A stretch of DNA of 64,000 nucleotides from Bifidobacterium callimiconis (GTDB taxonomy: Bacteria > Actinomycetota > Actinomycetes > Actinomycetales > Bifidobacteriaceae), in the NCBI RefSeq assembly GCF_003952005.1, contig NZ_QXGJ01000003.1:186001-250000 (forward strand), in the 5' to 3' direction. The notes beneath the pieces were generated by a model. That model was not told the origin of the DNA and searched no databases. It saw only the letters and a list, made by a program, of their open reading frames with translations. A program made the position numbers and the translations under genes. Of this stretch, positions 38,001 to 46,547 are shown in pieces; positions within the stretch are counted from its first letter, which is position 1, and each line of letters starts with the position of its first letter.

Positions 38001-40153
38001 GGGATGCCGATCTCGCCGCGGGTGGCCTTCTTGTCGGTGAGCCTGCGGTAGGCGAAGCAGCGCTTGTACTTGTATTCGTACAGGTTGGGCCGGTCGCTGC
38101 GCTTGCGCTTACTGTCGCCGCCGCGTTCGCAGCGGTTGCCGGTCACGTAGCGCGAGCCGTCGGCGAACGTGGTGATGGTGAGCTTGCAGTGGTTCTGGCA
38201 CAGCTTGCATACGTCGCGTTCGGAGGTCATCGACAGGTTGTCGAGTTCGCTGCCGGACAGGATCGACGAGCGCTTGTTCGGGTCATCGTCGTCGTTGTAG
38301 TGCATGCGCGCGGTGAGGGCGGCGCCGAACGCGCCCATGAGGCCGGCGATGTTGGGTCGGGTGACTTCGCGTTCGGTGAGCAGTTCGAAGGCGCGCAGCA
38401 CGGCGTCGTTGAGGAACGTGCCGCCCTGCACGACCACGGTGTCGCCGAGGTCGCCGGCGTCGCGCAGCTTGATCACCTTGTACAGGGCGTTACGCACGAC
38501 GGAGTAGCACAGGCCGGCGGCGATGTTTTCGATCGACGCGCCTTCCTTCTGCGCCTGCTTGACGGATGAGTTCATGAATACGGTGCAGCGTGAGCCGAGG
38601 TCGACCGGATGGTCGGAGGCCAGCGCCTTCTGCGTGAATTCCTGGATGGTCAGGCCCATGGACTGGGCGAACGTCTGCAGGAACGATCCGCAGCCGGACG
38701 AGCAGGCCTCGTTGACGGCGATCGAGTCGATCACGCCGTCGTTGATGGCCAGATACTTCATATCCTGGCCGCCGATGTCGATGACGGCAGTGACGCCGGG
38801 GCTGACCATTTCCGCGCCGCGATAGTGGGCCATGGTCTCCACCACGCCTTCGTCGAGGTGCAGACCGGTGGTGATGAGTCCTTCGCCGTAGCCGGTGGCG
38901 CAGCTGCGGGCGATGTAGGCGCCGTCGGGCAGTTCGTTCTGGATTTTCTTGACGATGTTGACTGCCGCGGTCAGCGGGCTGCCTTCGTTGTTCGCGTAGC
39001 TGGACCAGACGATCTCACGATCGTCGTTGACGAGCGTGGCCTTGATGGTGGTGGATCCTGCGTCGATGCCGAGGAAGTGCGGTCCGTGCGCGCCTTCGAG
39101 CGTGCCGATGTGGATGTGCTCGCGATGGTGGCGCTCGTTGAAACGCTCGCGGTCCTCTTCGGTGTCGAACAGCGGCGGCATGGTGGGCGTGTTGCTCGGC
39201 AGGTTCTTCAGGTTCTCGAGCGCGGTGAGGATGTCGTCGAGCGTGCGTGCCTCGTAGTGGACGGTGCCGTCCTCGGTCTGTTCGGAGTCCTCCTGGCCGG
39301 CGAGCAGCGCGGCGCCGTATGCGACGTACAGGTGCGCGTCTTCGGGGGTGATGAATTCCTTGACGCGGTCCTTGAGCGCGCGGCGGAATGCTTCGCGCAG
39401 TTCGGACAGGAAGAACAGCGGGCCGCCGAGGAAGATCACGGTGCCGCGGATCGGGCGTCCGGACGACAGGCCAGCGATGGTCTGCGTAGCCACGGCGGTG
39501 AAGATGGATGCGGCGAGGTCGGGTTTGGCTGCGCCGTCGTTGATCAGCGGCTGCAGATCGGTCTTGGCGAACACGCCGCAACGCGATGCGATCGGATACA
39601 GCGTCTGATAGTTCTTGGCCATTTCGTTGAGGCCGGTGGCGTCGGTGTCGAGCAGGGTGGCCATCTGGTCGATGAACGCGCCGGTGCCGCCGGCACACGA
39701 ACCGTTCATGCGCTGTTCGGGCGTGGGCTTGAGGTAGGTGACCTTGGCGTCCTCACCGCCGAGTTCGATGATCACGTCGGCCTGCGGATACTTGGCGTCG
39801 ATCGCCACGGTTTCGGCGATGACCTCCTGGGCGAACGGCACGTGCAGATTGTCGGCGAGGCCGAGGCCGCCGGAACCGGTGATGGACAGGCGCACGGGCT
39901 CGTCGCCGCGGTGCAAGTCCTCGAGATGATGGTGGATGTCGGTGAGCAGTTCGGCCACCGTGGCGCGCACGTTGGCGTGATGACGCCGATAGTCGGCGTA
40001 GAGGATATGCTGGCCCGGAGCGGCCAGCGGCGACTCATCTCCCCCGTTGTTCTCCGTCTTGACGCCGTCCCTATCCAGGACCACCGCCTTCACCGTCGTC
40101 GACCCGATATCCAGGCCGATCCTGATGCAGTCGTTCGTCTTCAACTCCGGCAT
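35099..40153 (-). CDS. giant 2-hydroxyacyl-CoA dehydratase activase-like protein (BadF/HgdC + HgdB-like)
   Basis: 1684 aa. Two tandem ASKHA ATPase domains come first: GLDIGSTTVKAVVLD near residue 13 and FLGIDAGSTTIKATLVN near residue 365. A CAGGTGAFIDQMA block follows the first and CSSGCGSFLQTFA the second; the second retains the Cys pattern that binds the bridging 4Fe-4S cluster. A DUF2229-type region starts near residue 700 (RVLNMYENYPFWFTLLTSLG) and an HgdB-like Cys-rich part follows (CYPAIMVIGQL, TGGMCRATNYFG). A low-complexity linker rich in A and E lies near residues 1090-1190. Such fusions are widespread in anaerobes, including bifidobacteria, but the substrate is not established. AAGGAA lies 8 bases before the ATG. 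Nothing nearby gives a pathway. Confidence 0.88.
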   Translation of the reverse strand: MPELKTNDCIRIGLDIGSTTVKAVVLDRDGVKTENNGGDESPLAAPGQHILYADYRRHHANVRATVAELLTDIHHHLEDLHRGDEPVRLSITGSGGLGLADNLHVPFAQEVIAETVAIDAKYPQADVIIELGGEDAKVTYLKPTPEQRMNGSCAGGTGAFIDQMATLLDTDATGLNEMAKNYQTLYPIASRCGVFAKTDLQPLINDGAAKPDLAASIFTAVATQTIAGLSSGRPIRGTVIFLGGPLFFLSELREAFRRALKDRVKEFITPEDAHLYVAYGAALLAGQEDSEQTEDGTVHYEARTLDDILTALENLKNLPSNTPTMPPLFDTEEDRERFNERHHREHIHIGTLEGAHGPHFLGIDAGSTTIKATLVNDDREIVWSSYANNEGSPLTAAVNIVKKIQNELPDGAYIARSCATGYGEGLITTGLHLDEGVVETMAHYRGAEMVSPGVTAVIDIGGQDMKYLAINDGVIDSIAVNEACSSGCGSFLQTFAQSMGLTIQEFTQKALASDHPVDLGSRCTVFMNSSVKQAQKEGASIENIAAGLCYSVVRNALYKVIKLRDAGDLGDTVVVQGGTFLNDAVLRAFELLTEREVTRPNIAGLMGAFGAALTARMHYNDDDDPNKRSSILSGSELDNLSMTSERDVCKLCQNHCKLTITTFADGSRYVTGNRCERGGDSKRKRSDRPNLYEYKYKRCFAYRRLTDKKATRGEIGIPRVLNMYENYPFWFTLLTSLGFKVMISGRSNHELFETGIDSIASENICYPAKLVHGHIKWLLHKGIKTIFYPCVSYEENLVENTDNHYNCPVVANYPVVIGANMPELRDPSIRYMRPYFNLADHDLMVDRIVEEFAWANVTREEAEAAVKAAYAEDKLFKHDVQQEGLRALAYMKEHNCRGIVLAGRPYHIDPEINHGIPETICALGMVVLSEDSICELQPGEDLHLSDYLAEGEKDPRKKDSAGFRHVGDRKVTRMPLRVTNQWAYHSRLYAAAHFVASYPGLELVQLNSFGCGLDAITTDQVSEILADKADVYTLLKIDEVSNLGAAKIRLRSLKAAVEEREANKKREEHALQTTAEQVRRETESENRLAEAQARFEEAKKQLEAAQAEVEATMPAANLDAGFVKKPYAITLDGAGAAGAGAGASTKPQPKQGEFRRTGSKAPTPGRQILLDAVMDGNPKASAQTKKNAHNTATMSKYANRIPFGKSMKKDYTIVAPQMSPMHMSLIESVIRSGGYKFDILEHASRDDVELGLKYVNNDACYPAIMVIGQLVNAIVEGKYDPDKVALAITQTGGMCRATNYFGLIRKALVDAGYPQVPVIALSTQGLESNPGFTPTPALLHRAIKALIVGDLFLKCLYRVRPYEQVKGSADELYRMWDTITREAIEHHGFSKTAKAKIGKGYLPYPVLLKEIVKSFDALPLRDIPRKPRVGVVGEILVKYHPDANNHVVDVIESQGCEAVVPGIMEFMTTRPYITDWNEHNLGTGGNKKLYAVMRWGLDRYLNPVRRAIDLAHGKFQQDLPMSELVKKAGEVTSVGVQAGEGWLLTAEILELIESGAPNVVCAQPFACLPNHVTGRGMFGEIRRQHPEANIVSIDYDPGASQANQLNRIKLMISAAKQAEERRRAQAAGAAKATGEPGADGVGAGDAAAGDADSADAGASNDEQHRAHGQDGGDAQAKPHLSEAA

Positions 40154-40462
40154 ACTGTTTATTCCTTCAATCCGTCCGTGTGCCCTTCCACGCCTACTGG
40201 CCGCGCACGCTTTCTCTATACTTCTGCCGCAACCCTCATATGCGTTCGCACATTTCCTTGCAGTATCGTAGTCGCCAGTACGGAACGCCGACGATCGTCA
40301 AACCCCTACACGCCCGCATTTTGAGCCAACAGCGAATGATTCTCGACATACCTCACAAAGTTGTCCGCTCACGCAACGTCCCCGTTGGCAACGGATACCC
40401 GTCTCCATCGAAATTCGCAAAGACCCACCAACCAGCGCCAATGCCATTGACCTGACAATGTC

Positions 40463-40575
40463 GCCACCGGCGACGCGTCATGACGCGTGCGGCGCCAAGG
40501 CGCACCGAGGGAAGGCGTACGAAGGTACGTCGACCGAGGAGCAACGCCGGCGACGCTCCGTCATGACGCGTCGCC
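40463..40575. repeat. long inverted repeat overlapping the nrdG end
   Basis: 17-bp perfect arms (40469-40485 and 40559-40575, core GCGTCATGACG). The left arm contains the perfect palindrome ACGCGTCATGACGCGT. The right arm covers the last five codons and stop of nrdG. It may serve as nrdDG terminator. The remaining DNA from 40154 to 40462, upstream of the activase gene, shows nothing else I can support. Confidence 0.6.
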
Positions 40576-41274
40576 CTCGCCGGCGGCGCGGTCTTTGCCG
40601 TAAATCTCGGGTATGAACCGCTCCTGGTCGTGCAGTTTGGCCCAGATGACGGGCTTGCCGGCCTCGAGGGATTTGGGGACGTCAAGGATGCGTTGGTTTT
40701 TGGAGCCGCGGAACTGGAGGAGAGAGTCGTGCTGGTCCTTGAGGTAGCGGCCGTCGACGAGGATGTCGATGAGCTCGAGGAGTTCGCGCTTGTCGGGGGT
40801 TTCGCCGGGGCGCATGAGTTCTTCCCAGGTGTAGCCGGTCCAGCACCAGATGTCCTTGGTGTGGCCGAAGCGTTCTCGGATCTTGCGGCACAGCGGGGTG
40901 AGGATGGTGGTGTTGAGGAGGGGCTCGCCGCCGAGGAGGGTGAGGCCTTGGACGAACGACTGGGAGAGGTCGTCCATGATCATGTCCTCGAGCTTCTGGT
41001 TGTATTCGTAGCCGGCCTGGAAGTCCCAGATGGAGGAGTTGTAGCAGCCGTCGCAGCGGAAGGGGCAGCCGCTGACGTAGATGGAGCAGCGGATGCCTTC
41101 ACCGTCGGTCATGAGGAAGCGCTTGTAGTCGGCGACCATGCCCTGTCCCATGCGGCGACCGTCCCATTGGCCGGCGCGGGGGTTGTTGGTGAGTTCGCTG
41201 GGGACGCCGGGACCGCGATCGGTTTCGCCGGCGGCGAAGTCATGATGCTTGACCTGTTTCCATGTATCGGGCAT
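40561..41274 (-). CDS. nrdG: anaerobic ribonucleotide reductase activating enzyme
   Basis: 237 aa radical-SAM protein that generates the glycyl radical on NrdD. The CxxxCxxC cluster motif is GCPFRCDGCYN, followed by LTLLGGEPLLNT. Start is ATG 41274 with AGGAGG at 41281-41286. The longer frame upstream would read through the repeats at 41329-41454. It follows nrdD after 239 bases that contain those repeats, so it may be co-transcribed. Confidence 0.95.
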   Translation of the reverse strand: MPDTWKQVKHHDFAAGETDRGPGVPSELTNNPRAGQWDGRRMGQGMVADYKRFLMTDGEGIRCSIYVSGCPFRCDGCYNSSIWDFQAGYEYNQKLEDMIMDDLSQSFVQGLTLLGGEPLLNTTILTPLCRKIRERFGHTKDIWCWTGYTWEELMRPGETPDKRELLELIDILVDGRYLKDQHDSLLQFRGSKNQRILDVPKSLEAGKPVIWAKLHDQERFIPEIYGKDRAAGEGDAS

Positions 41275-41328
41275 GCGTTTCCTCCTTGGTTGCGAATGGG
41301 CCGTGTCGACGGCCGCGATGACGGCAAA

Positions 41329-41454
41329 GGCTCCCCTGGCGCCTGGGGAGCCGCCGTGCCTGCGCATGACTGAGGGGAGCCCATTGCACAAGTCATGTGT
41401 GCGGTGGGCTCCCCTCGGTCGACGTTGCCGACGGCTTCCCTCGGCGAGGGGAGC
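41329..41454. repeat. CTCCCCTC-type inverted repeats between nrdD and nrdG
   Basis: A compact hairpin GGCTCCCCTGG-CG-CCTGGGGAGCC type at 41329-41352. A larger unit at 41407-41454 has GGCTCCCCTC and GAGGGGAGCC ends around a GTCG-CGAC inner stem. Confidence 0.65.
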
Positions 41455-41513
41455 CGAAAGTGATGGGGTGTGCGTGATTCCCGTTCAGCGCGGGAGATCA
41501 TGCACGGCTGCGA

Positions 41514-43913
41514 TCACTTGGTGTCTTCGAACCATTCGCGCTCGGTGCCGTCCTTGAGCGTCACGTGTCCGGTTTCGCCGGCCATGTGCTTGACACGGTG
41601 GGCGATCTCCTCGTGGCGGCCGTGCACCATGGGGCGCTGGACGGGGTTGCCCAGGTAGCCGCAGGTGCGCTTGGTCACGTTGCACTTGTCGGGGTCGGAG
41701 TTGCCGCACTCGGGGCACTTGAAGCCTTCGTCGGTGGGCTCGAAGTCGCCTTCGAAGCCGCACACGAAGCAGTGGTCGATGGGCGTGTTGGTGCCGAGGT
41801 AGCCGATGCCGATGTTGTAGGCGTAGTCCCACACGGCTTCGAGGGCCTTGGGGTTCGGCTGCAGGCAGGGGAACTCGCAGTAGTTGATGAAGCCGCCGGA
41901 GGCGAGGTACGGGAAGTCCTTCTCGTAGGCGAGCTTCTCCATCGGGGTGGGCTGCAGCCACACGGGGTAGTGGAAGCTGTTGGTGTAGAAGTCGTGGTCG
42001 GTCACGCCCTCGACTTCGCCGAACTTCTCACGGTCCATGCGGTTGAAGCGGTCGGTGAGGCTTTCGGCCGGGGTGGAGTACACGGAGTAGTGGTAGCCCT
42101 CGGCGGCGCTCCACTGCTTGCACAGCTCGTTCATGCGGCGCACGATCGACAGGGCGAACTCCTTGCCGTCCTCGTCCCAGTGGTGGTCGGTCATCCAGTC
42201 CTTGCCGAAGAACACGGCGGTGGTCTCGTACAGGCCGATGTAGCCGAGGGACACGGTGGCGCGGCCGTCCTTGAACAGCTGGTCCACCTTGTCGTTGGCG
42301 TTCAGGCGACCGAAGGCGCCGTAGCGGTAGAGGGTGGGGGCGTTGACCGGGGTGGCCTGCTTGCAGCGCATGATGCGGAACTGCAGGGCCTCGTGGGCGA
42401 TCTCCATGCGCTGGTTGAACAGCTTCCAGAAGCGGTCCACGTCGCCGTGCGATTCGAGGGCGATGCGCGGCACGTTCACGGACACCACGCCGAGGTTCAT
42501 GCGGCCGTCGGTCACGTCCTTGCCGGTCTTCGGGTCCTTCCAGCCCTGCAGGAAGGAGCGGCAGCCCATCGGGGCCTTGAAGGAGCCGGTGATCTTGACG
42601 ATGTTCTCGTAGAACACCACGTCCGGGTACATGCGCTTGGTGGCGGATTCGAGCGCGAGCTGCTTGAGGTCGTAGTTCGGGTCGCCCGGGTCGGCGTTCA
42701 CGCCGTGCTTGATGGTGAACACGAGCTTGGGGAAGATGGCGGTGTGACGGTCCTTGCCGAGGCCGCGGATGCGGTTGAGCAGGATGGCGCGCTGGATCTC
42801 ACGGGCGAACCAGGAGGTGCCCAGACCGAAGCCGACGGTGACGAACGGGGTCTGGCCGTTGGACACGCGGTTGGAGTTGATCTGGTATTCCATGGTCTGC
42901 ATGGCGTCGTAGATGGCCTTGCGGGTCATGATCTTGGCGTAGATCTCGCGCAGCTGCTCAATCTCGGAGAGGTTCTCGTCGAACGGGGTGTCCTCGCCCA
43001 GCGGCTCGCGGTTTTCGAAGTGCAGCCACTTGGGCTCCTGGGCCTTGAGGCCCTTGACGACGTCCTCGGCCACGTTCAGCGGCATTTCGTCGGGCAGGAT
43101 GGCCTCGGCCATCTTGAGGTTCTTCTCGTAGTCGCGCTTGGCGTAGCGCTCGAGCATCTCGTCGCAACGGTTGACGGTCTGGCCGCCGTACTGACAGCCG
43201 GCGATGTCCTTGATGATCTGGGTGATCTGGGTGGCGGCGGTGCCGATGGACTTCGGGGAGTCCATCATGGCGTTGCCCAGGGCGAAGCCGTGCTCGAGCA
43301 TGTCGCCGAAGTCCGGCAGGGAGCAGTTGCTCATGGCGGTGAACGGCGAGTAGTCGGCGTCGTGGAAGTGGATGTCGCCCTTCATGTGGGCGTTGGAGAC
43401 CTGCTCCGGCAGCATGGAAAAGGCGGAGGCCTTGCTCACGGCGCCGGCGAGCAGATCGCGCTGGGTGGCGTAGACGTTGGAGTCCTTGTTCGCGTTCTCG
43501 CGCACCAGGGCCTCGTCCTTGTTGACCAGGCGGCTCACGGCCTCGTTGATGTCGGTGGCCTTGGCGCGCTCGATGTCCTTGTTCAGACGGTAGTTGGTGT
43601 AGGTGCGGGCCACCTCGTACAGGTGCTCGCCGATGAGGGCGTGCTCGACCAGGTTCTGGATGTCCTCGATCTTGGCGGGACCGGTGTAGCGGGTCTTCAC
43701 CTCAGCTTCGACGCGATCCGCGATGTCGCGGATGATGCGCTCCTCTTCGGGACCCACCTTCTTGTCGAGGTCGCCGAATGCGGCGGCCACGGCATTGATG
43801 ATGTTGATCGGATCGAAGTCGACGACCCTGCCGTCACGCTTTTCGACGAGCACGGTCTCCTTCTGCGGACGAATCACCTCGGTCGTCTCCTGTTCCAGCA
43901 CCTGTGCGCTCAT
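41514..43913 (-). CDS. nrdD: anaerobic ribonucleoside-triphosphate reductase
   Basis: 799 aa class III reductase; makes dNTPs without oxygen using a glycyl radical and NrdG. An ATP-cone lies at the N-terminus (VEKRDGRVVDFDPINIINAV). The C-terminus has the zinc site CFVCG...CPECG and the radical loop KRTCGYLGNP. ATG 43913 is preceded by AAGGAG; the frame from 43952 has no ribosome site. Two NrdR boxes lie 106-150 bases upstream. Confidence 0.97.
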   Translation of the reverse strand: MSAQVLEQETTEVIRPQKETVLVEKRDGRVVDFDPINIINAVAAAFGDLDKKVGPEEERIIRDIADRVEAEVKTRYTGPAKIEDIQNLVEHALIGEHLYEVARTYTNYRLNKDIERAKATDINEAVSRLVNKDEALVRENANKDSNVYATQRDLLAGAVSKASAFSMLPEQVSNAHMKGDIHFHDADYSPFTAMSNCSLPDFGDMLEHGFALGNAMMDSPKSIGTAATQITQIIKDIAGCQYGGQTVNRCDEMLERYAKRDYEKNLKMAEAILPDEMPLNVAEDVVKGLKAQEPKWLHFENREPLGEDTPFDENLSEIEQLREIYAKIMTRKAIYDAMQTMEYQINSNRVSNGQTPFVTVGFGLGTSWFAREIQRAILLNRIRGLGKDRHTAIFPKLVFTIKHGVNADPGDPNYDLKQLALESATKRMYPDVVFYENIVKITGSFKAPMGCRSFLQGWKDPKTGKDVTDGRMNLGVVSVNVPRIALESHGDVDRFWKLFNQRMEIAHEALQFRIMRCKQATPVNAPTLYRYGAFGRLNANDKVDQLFKDGRATVSLGYIGLYETTAVFFGKDWMTDHHWDEDGKEFALSIVRRMNELCKQWSAAEGYHYSVYSTPAESLTDRFNRMDREKFGEVEGVTDHDFYTNSFHYPVWLQPTPMEKLAYEKDFPYLASGGFINYCEFPCLQPNPKALEAVWDYAYNIGIGYLGTNTPIDHCFVCGFEGDFEPTDEGFKCPECGNSDPDKCNVTKRTCGYLGNPVQRPMVHGRHEEIAHRVKHMAGETGHVTLKDGTEREWFEDTK

Positions 43914-44018
43914 CAGTCTCCTTCCGCCATGGTTCTTTAGTGTGTCGGGCAACGTATTCCGTGGTCGTTATCGCCGGGACCACGCCAACCGGCCTATTGC
44001 ACATTACAGCACTTCCAC

Positions 44019-44066
44019 CCCAATATCTAGTTGGGATCTATCATGCCAAGCGCATATCTAGTGTTT
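44019..44066 (-). promoter_or_regulatory. pair of NrdR boxes upstream of nrdD
   Basis: Two imperfect palindromes share ATATCTAG: CCCAATATCTAGTTGGG centred near 44027 and CGCATATCTAGTGTT centred near 44058. The cores are exactly 31 bp apart, three helical turns, the spacing NrdR needs. The consensus is ACACwATATATwGTGT. NrdR itself is not in the window. Confidence 0.8.
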
Positions 44067-44245
44067 TCGGCATCATGCCGCGGAAAAATAACGACGATGA
44101 AAATCACCGTCGGCGTGTCATGGCCGACCATCGATTGTGCCTGTATCACCGGACAGCGCACGACCCGCCACGCCATACGGTGAGCAACCTCACACCGGGC
44201 GTGTGACCATCGTCACATGTCCCGCACGCGGCGGAAAGTGTGGTC

Positions 44246-45511
44246 ATGACCAATACGCTTTTCCCGGACTCCCCCGGTGCCCAGAACGTGCAGCCGCAGC
44301 CGCTTGCACGTCTGGCGAGGGACACCACTCCGGACAATCCATGGCCGATCAGTCTGCTCAGCCGCAAGTATCACGACGCCGTGGCCAAATGGCCCGGCAC
44401 GTGGATCGAAGGGCAGATCTCGGAGATCAACACACGTCGCGCCGGGTCCGCCTATCTCACCGTGCGTGACAACACGGAGGACATCTCGCTGAGCGTGACC
44501 GGCTTCGGCCGCTTCGCGCAGATGGCCCGCGAATTCCGCCAGGGCGACCGTGTGGTGTTGCACGGCCGTCCCGACGTGTGGATGAAGCAGACCCGCCTGA
44601 GTTTCATGGGCGACGACATCCGCCGCGTGGGCAAGGGCGACCTGATGGCCCAGATCGAGGAGCTGCGCAAGCGGCTCAAGGGCGAGGGACTGTTCGACGC
44701 CGAGAACAAGATCCCGATTCCCGCGTTTCCCAAGCGCATCGGTCTGGTGTGCGCACCGCAGGCGCGAGCCGAGGGCGATGTGATCACCAACGCCCGGCTG
44801 CGCTGGCCCACGATCGAGTTCACGGTCGTGCACGCGCATGTGCAGGGCCCCAGCTGCCCGCCGGACGTGATCGCCGCGATCCAGCGGCTTGATGCGGATC
44901 CGAGCGTGGACGTTATCATCGTGGCTCGAGGTGGCGGTAGCTTCGAGGATCTCATGGGCTTCTCGGACGAGGGCGTGGTGCGCGCCACGGCCGCCTGCGT
45001 CACGCCGATCGTGTCGGCCATCGGCCACGAGGACGACTGGACGCTGATCGATCTGGCCGCCGATATGCGTGCGTCCACGCCGACGGATGCGGCCAAGCGC
45101 ATCGTGCCGGACGTGAACGAGCAGCTGCAGATCGTGGATGAGGCCCGTCGCCGTATGCGCGACCGCATCCGCGCCCGCGTGGACAACGAGATGCGTCTGA
45201 TCGAGGGCTATGCGAACCGTCCGAGTCTGACGCAGCCGTTGACGATGCTCGACCGTCCGCAGCGGTTCGTCGACGACGCCCGGCAGCGTCTGGACATCGG
45301 CATGCGTCGCATCGTCGACGACGCCTCGCTGACCGTGGAGAAGCTGCACGCATCGCTGACCGCGCTGAGCCCGCAGTCCACGCTTGACCGCGGATACGCG
45401 GTGATCCAGACCACGAGCGGCCATGTGGTGACCGACGCCGACGATGTGAAGAGCGGCGACGAGCTCGCCGTCACGCTGCGTCACGGTTCGATCCACGCGA
45501 CCGTGCAGTAG
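44246..45511 (+). CDS. xseA: exodeoxyribonuclease VII large subunit
   Basis: 421 aa. Degrades single-stranded DNA with XseB. An OB-fold is at residues 30-120 (GTWIEGQISEINTRRAGSAY, then VVLHGRPDVWMKQ). The catalytic domain contains RIGLVCAPQARAEGDV, VDVIIVARGGGSFEDLMGF and PIVSAIGHEDDWTL. The C-terminus has coiled coil and TLDRGYAVI. ATG 44246 is chosen with GGAAAG 7 bases upstream; GTG 44240 is in frame. Confidence 0.96.
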   Translation: MTNTLFPDSPGAQNVQPQPLARLARDTTPDNPWPISLLSRKYHDAVAKWPGTWIEGQISEINTRRAGSAYLTVRDNTEDISLSVTGFGRFAQMAREFRQGDRVVLHGRPDVWMKQTRLSFMGDDIRRVGKGDLMAQIEELRKRLKGEGLFDAENKIPIPAFPKRIGLVCAPQARAEGDVITNARLRWPTIEFTVVHAHVQGPSCPPDVIAAIQRLDADPSVDVIIVARGGGSFEDLMGFSDEGVVRATAACVTPIVSAIGHEDDWTLIDLAADMRASTPTDAAKRIVPDVNEQLQIVDEARRRMRDRIRARVDNEMRLIEGYANRPSLTQPLTMLDRPQRFVDDARQRLDIGMRRIVDDASLTVEKLHASLTALSPQSTLDRGYAVIQTTSGHVVTDADDVKSGDELAVTLRHGSIHATVQ

Positions 45512-45554
45512 AACGCCGCACGGTGGATCACTAATGGACCACCACACGGTACGT

Positions 45555-45662
45555 CGTTTCACAGCATGACGTTTCACGGCGTGAAACAACGTCTCGCATG
45601 AAACAACAACATGAAACATCGTCGAGATCGTGAAACAACACGATACGACTCCTATATATAGG
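45555..45662. repeat. GTTTCA/TGAAAC cluster between xseA and xseB
   Basis: GTTTCAC occurs twice and (C/A)(G/A)TGAAAC four times within 90 bases. One pair forms GTTTCAC-GGC-GTGAAAC at 45570-45586. The run ends with a perfect palindrome TCCTATATATAGGA at 45649-45662, which may overlap a promoter -10 for xseB. Confidence 0.5.
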
Positions 45663-45723
45663 AATAACCGATACGACCGCTGCATCGTTCACGCAGGACG
45701 ATGCCACACCCAAGGAGCACATC

Positions 45724-46029
45724 ATGACCGATCAGAACGCAGACACCAAGTCCGTCTCGAACCTCCCCTCGCTGAGCGCCGAGGAACTCGAGAAGATCAA
45801 TTCGCTGAGCTACGAGCAGGCCCGCGACCAGCTCATCCAGGCCGTGCAGGCGTTGGAGGCCGGCGGACTCGATCTGGACGCCTCGATGCGTCAGTGGCAG
45901 CTGGGCGAGGCGCTGGCCCGCCGAGCGCAGTCCCTGCTCGACGACGTACGCGCCCAGCTCGACGCCGCCCAGGCCGATCAGGCCAGCGCCGGCGCCACCG
46001 CCGGCACCCAGAGCAACCTGGAGCAGTAG
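45724..46029 (+). CDS. xseB: exodeoxyribonuclease VII small subunit
   Basis: 101 aa, partner of XseA. The family core is SYEQARDQLIQAVQALEAGG followed by LDLDASMRQWQLGEALARR. It adds an Asp/Ala-rich tail of about 25 residues (from QLDAAQADQASAG). AAGGAGC lies 5 bases before the ATG. Confidence 0.95.
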   Translation: MTDQNADTKSVSNLPSLSAEELEKINSLSYEQARDQLIQAVQALEAGGLDLDASMRQWQLGEALARRAQSLLDDVRAQLDAAQADQASAGATAGTQSNLEQ

Positions 46030-46040
46030 TAGGCAGGATT

Positions 46041-46089
46041 GCCGGGCCTATAAGCCAAACCGCGCGTCGCTTTGGCTTATAGGCCCGGC
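46041..46089 (+). terminator. hairpin downstream of xseB
   Basis: 19-bp perfect arms (46041-46059 and 46071-46089, core GGGCCTATAAGCC) with an 11-base loop, 11 bases after the xseB stop. No T-run. It runs straight into the CTCCCT repeats. Confidence 0.7.
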
Positions 46090-46360
46090 GCCCCTCCCTC
46101 AGTCCGCCTACGGCGGCCAGCTCCCTCCCTTGGAGGGAGCACGCGCTCCTTACCTAGATTGCGTAGGTTGAGTCGTGTTCGAGGATTGGCCTGTGAGGCG
46201 GCCGAGGCTTTGTGCGGAGGTGAGCCCTCCCTCAGTCATGCTGCGCATGACAGCTCCCTCCCTTGGAGGGAGCACACGAGTAAGATGCCGCACGAGGATA
46301 AAGAGCGCGTGCTCCCTCCGCGGGAGGGAGCTGGCCGCCGCAAGGCGGACTGAGGGAAGG
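46088..46360. repeat. three CTCCCTCC-type palindromic units
   Basis: Units near 46088-46145 and 46220-46275 are in the same orientation (CCTCCCTCAGTC, inner hairpin, CAGCTCCCTCCCTTGGAGGGAG). One near 46305-46360 is inverted (ends GGACTGAGGGA). They are related in plan to the CTCCCCTC units elsewhere but have a distinct core. No coding frame is convincing in 46030-46433. Confidence 0.65.
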
Positions 46361-46433
46361 GATCACCGCCCCACAAGGTTCAATCATCCCGCCCTGCCCC
46401 GTCCACGTACGTCATCCCGCAACCGCATATACG

Positions 46434-46463
46434 AAAAATCCCCGAAGCCTTTCGGCTCCGGGG
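46434..46463 (-). terminator. terminator of tRNA-His
   Basis: On the minus strand CCCCGGAGCC-GAAA-GGCTTCGGGG followed by ATTTTT, starting 10 bases after the tRNA. Confidence 0.9.
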
Positions 46464-46473
46464 ATCACCTCGG

Positions 46474-46547
46474 GGTGGCTAACGTGGCTCGAACACGCGA
46501 CCTTCTGAACCACAATCAGATGCTCTACCAACTGAGCTATAGCCACC
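46474..46547 (-). tRNA. tRNA-His (GTG)
   Basis: Full cloverleaf on the minus strand. The acceptor begins GGTGGCT (including the encoded G-1) and pairs with AGCCACC. D-arm is AGCTCAGTTGGTAGAGC, anticodon arm CTGA-TTGTGGT-TCAG with anticodon GTG, and the T-arm has GTTCGAG. CCA is not encoded. The gap upstream (46548-46825) shows no gene. Confidence 0.96.

Noticed and set aside
35030..38569. 1179-codon frame opposite the activase gene
   Set aside because: Same antisense composition artefact; the opposite strand carries a protein with clear conserved motifs.
44213..45685. 490-codon frame opposite xseA
   Set aside because: Antisense shadow; xseA motifs are unambiguous.
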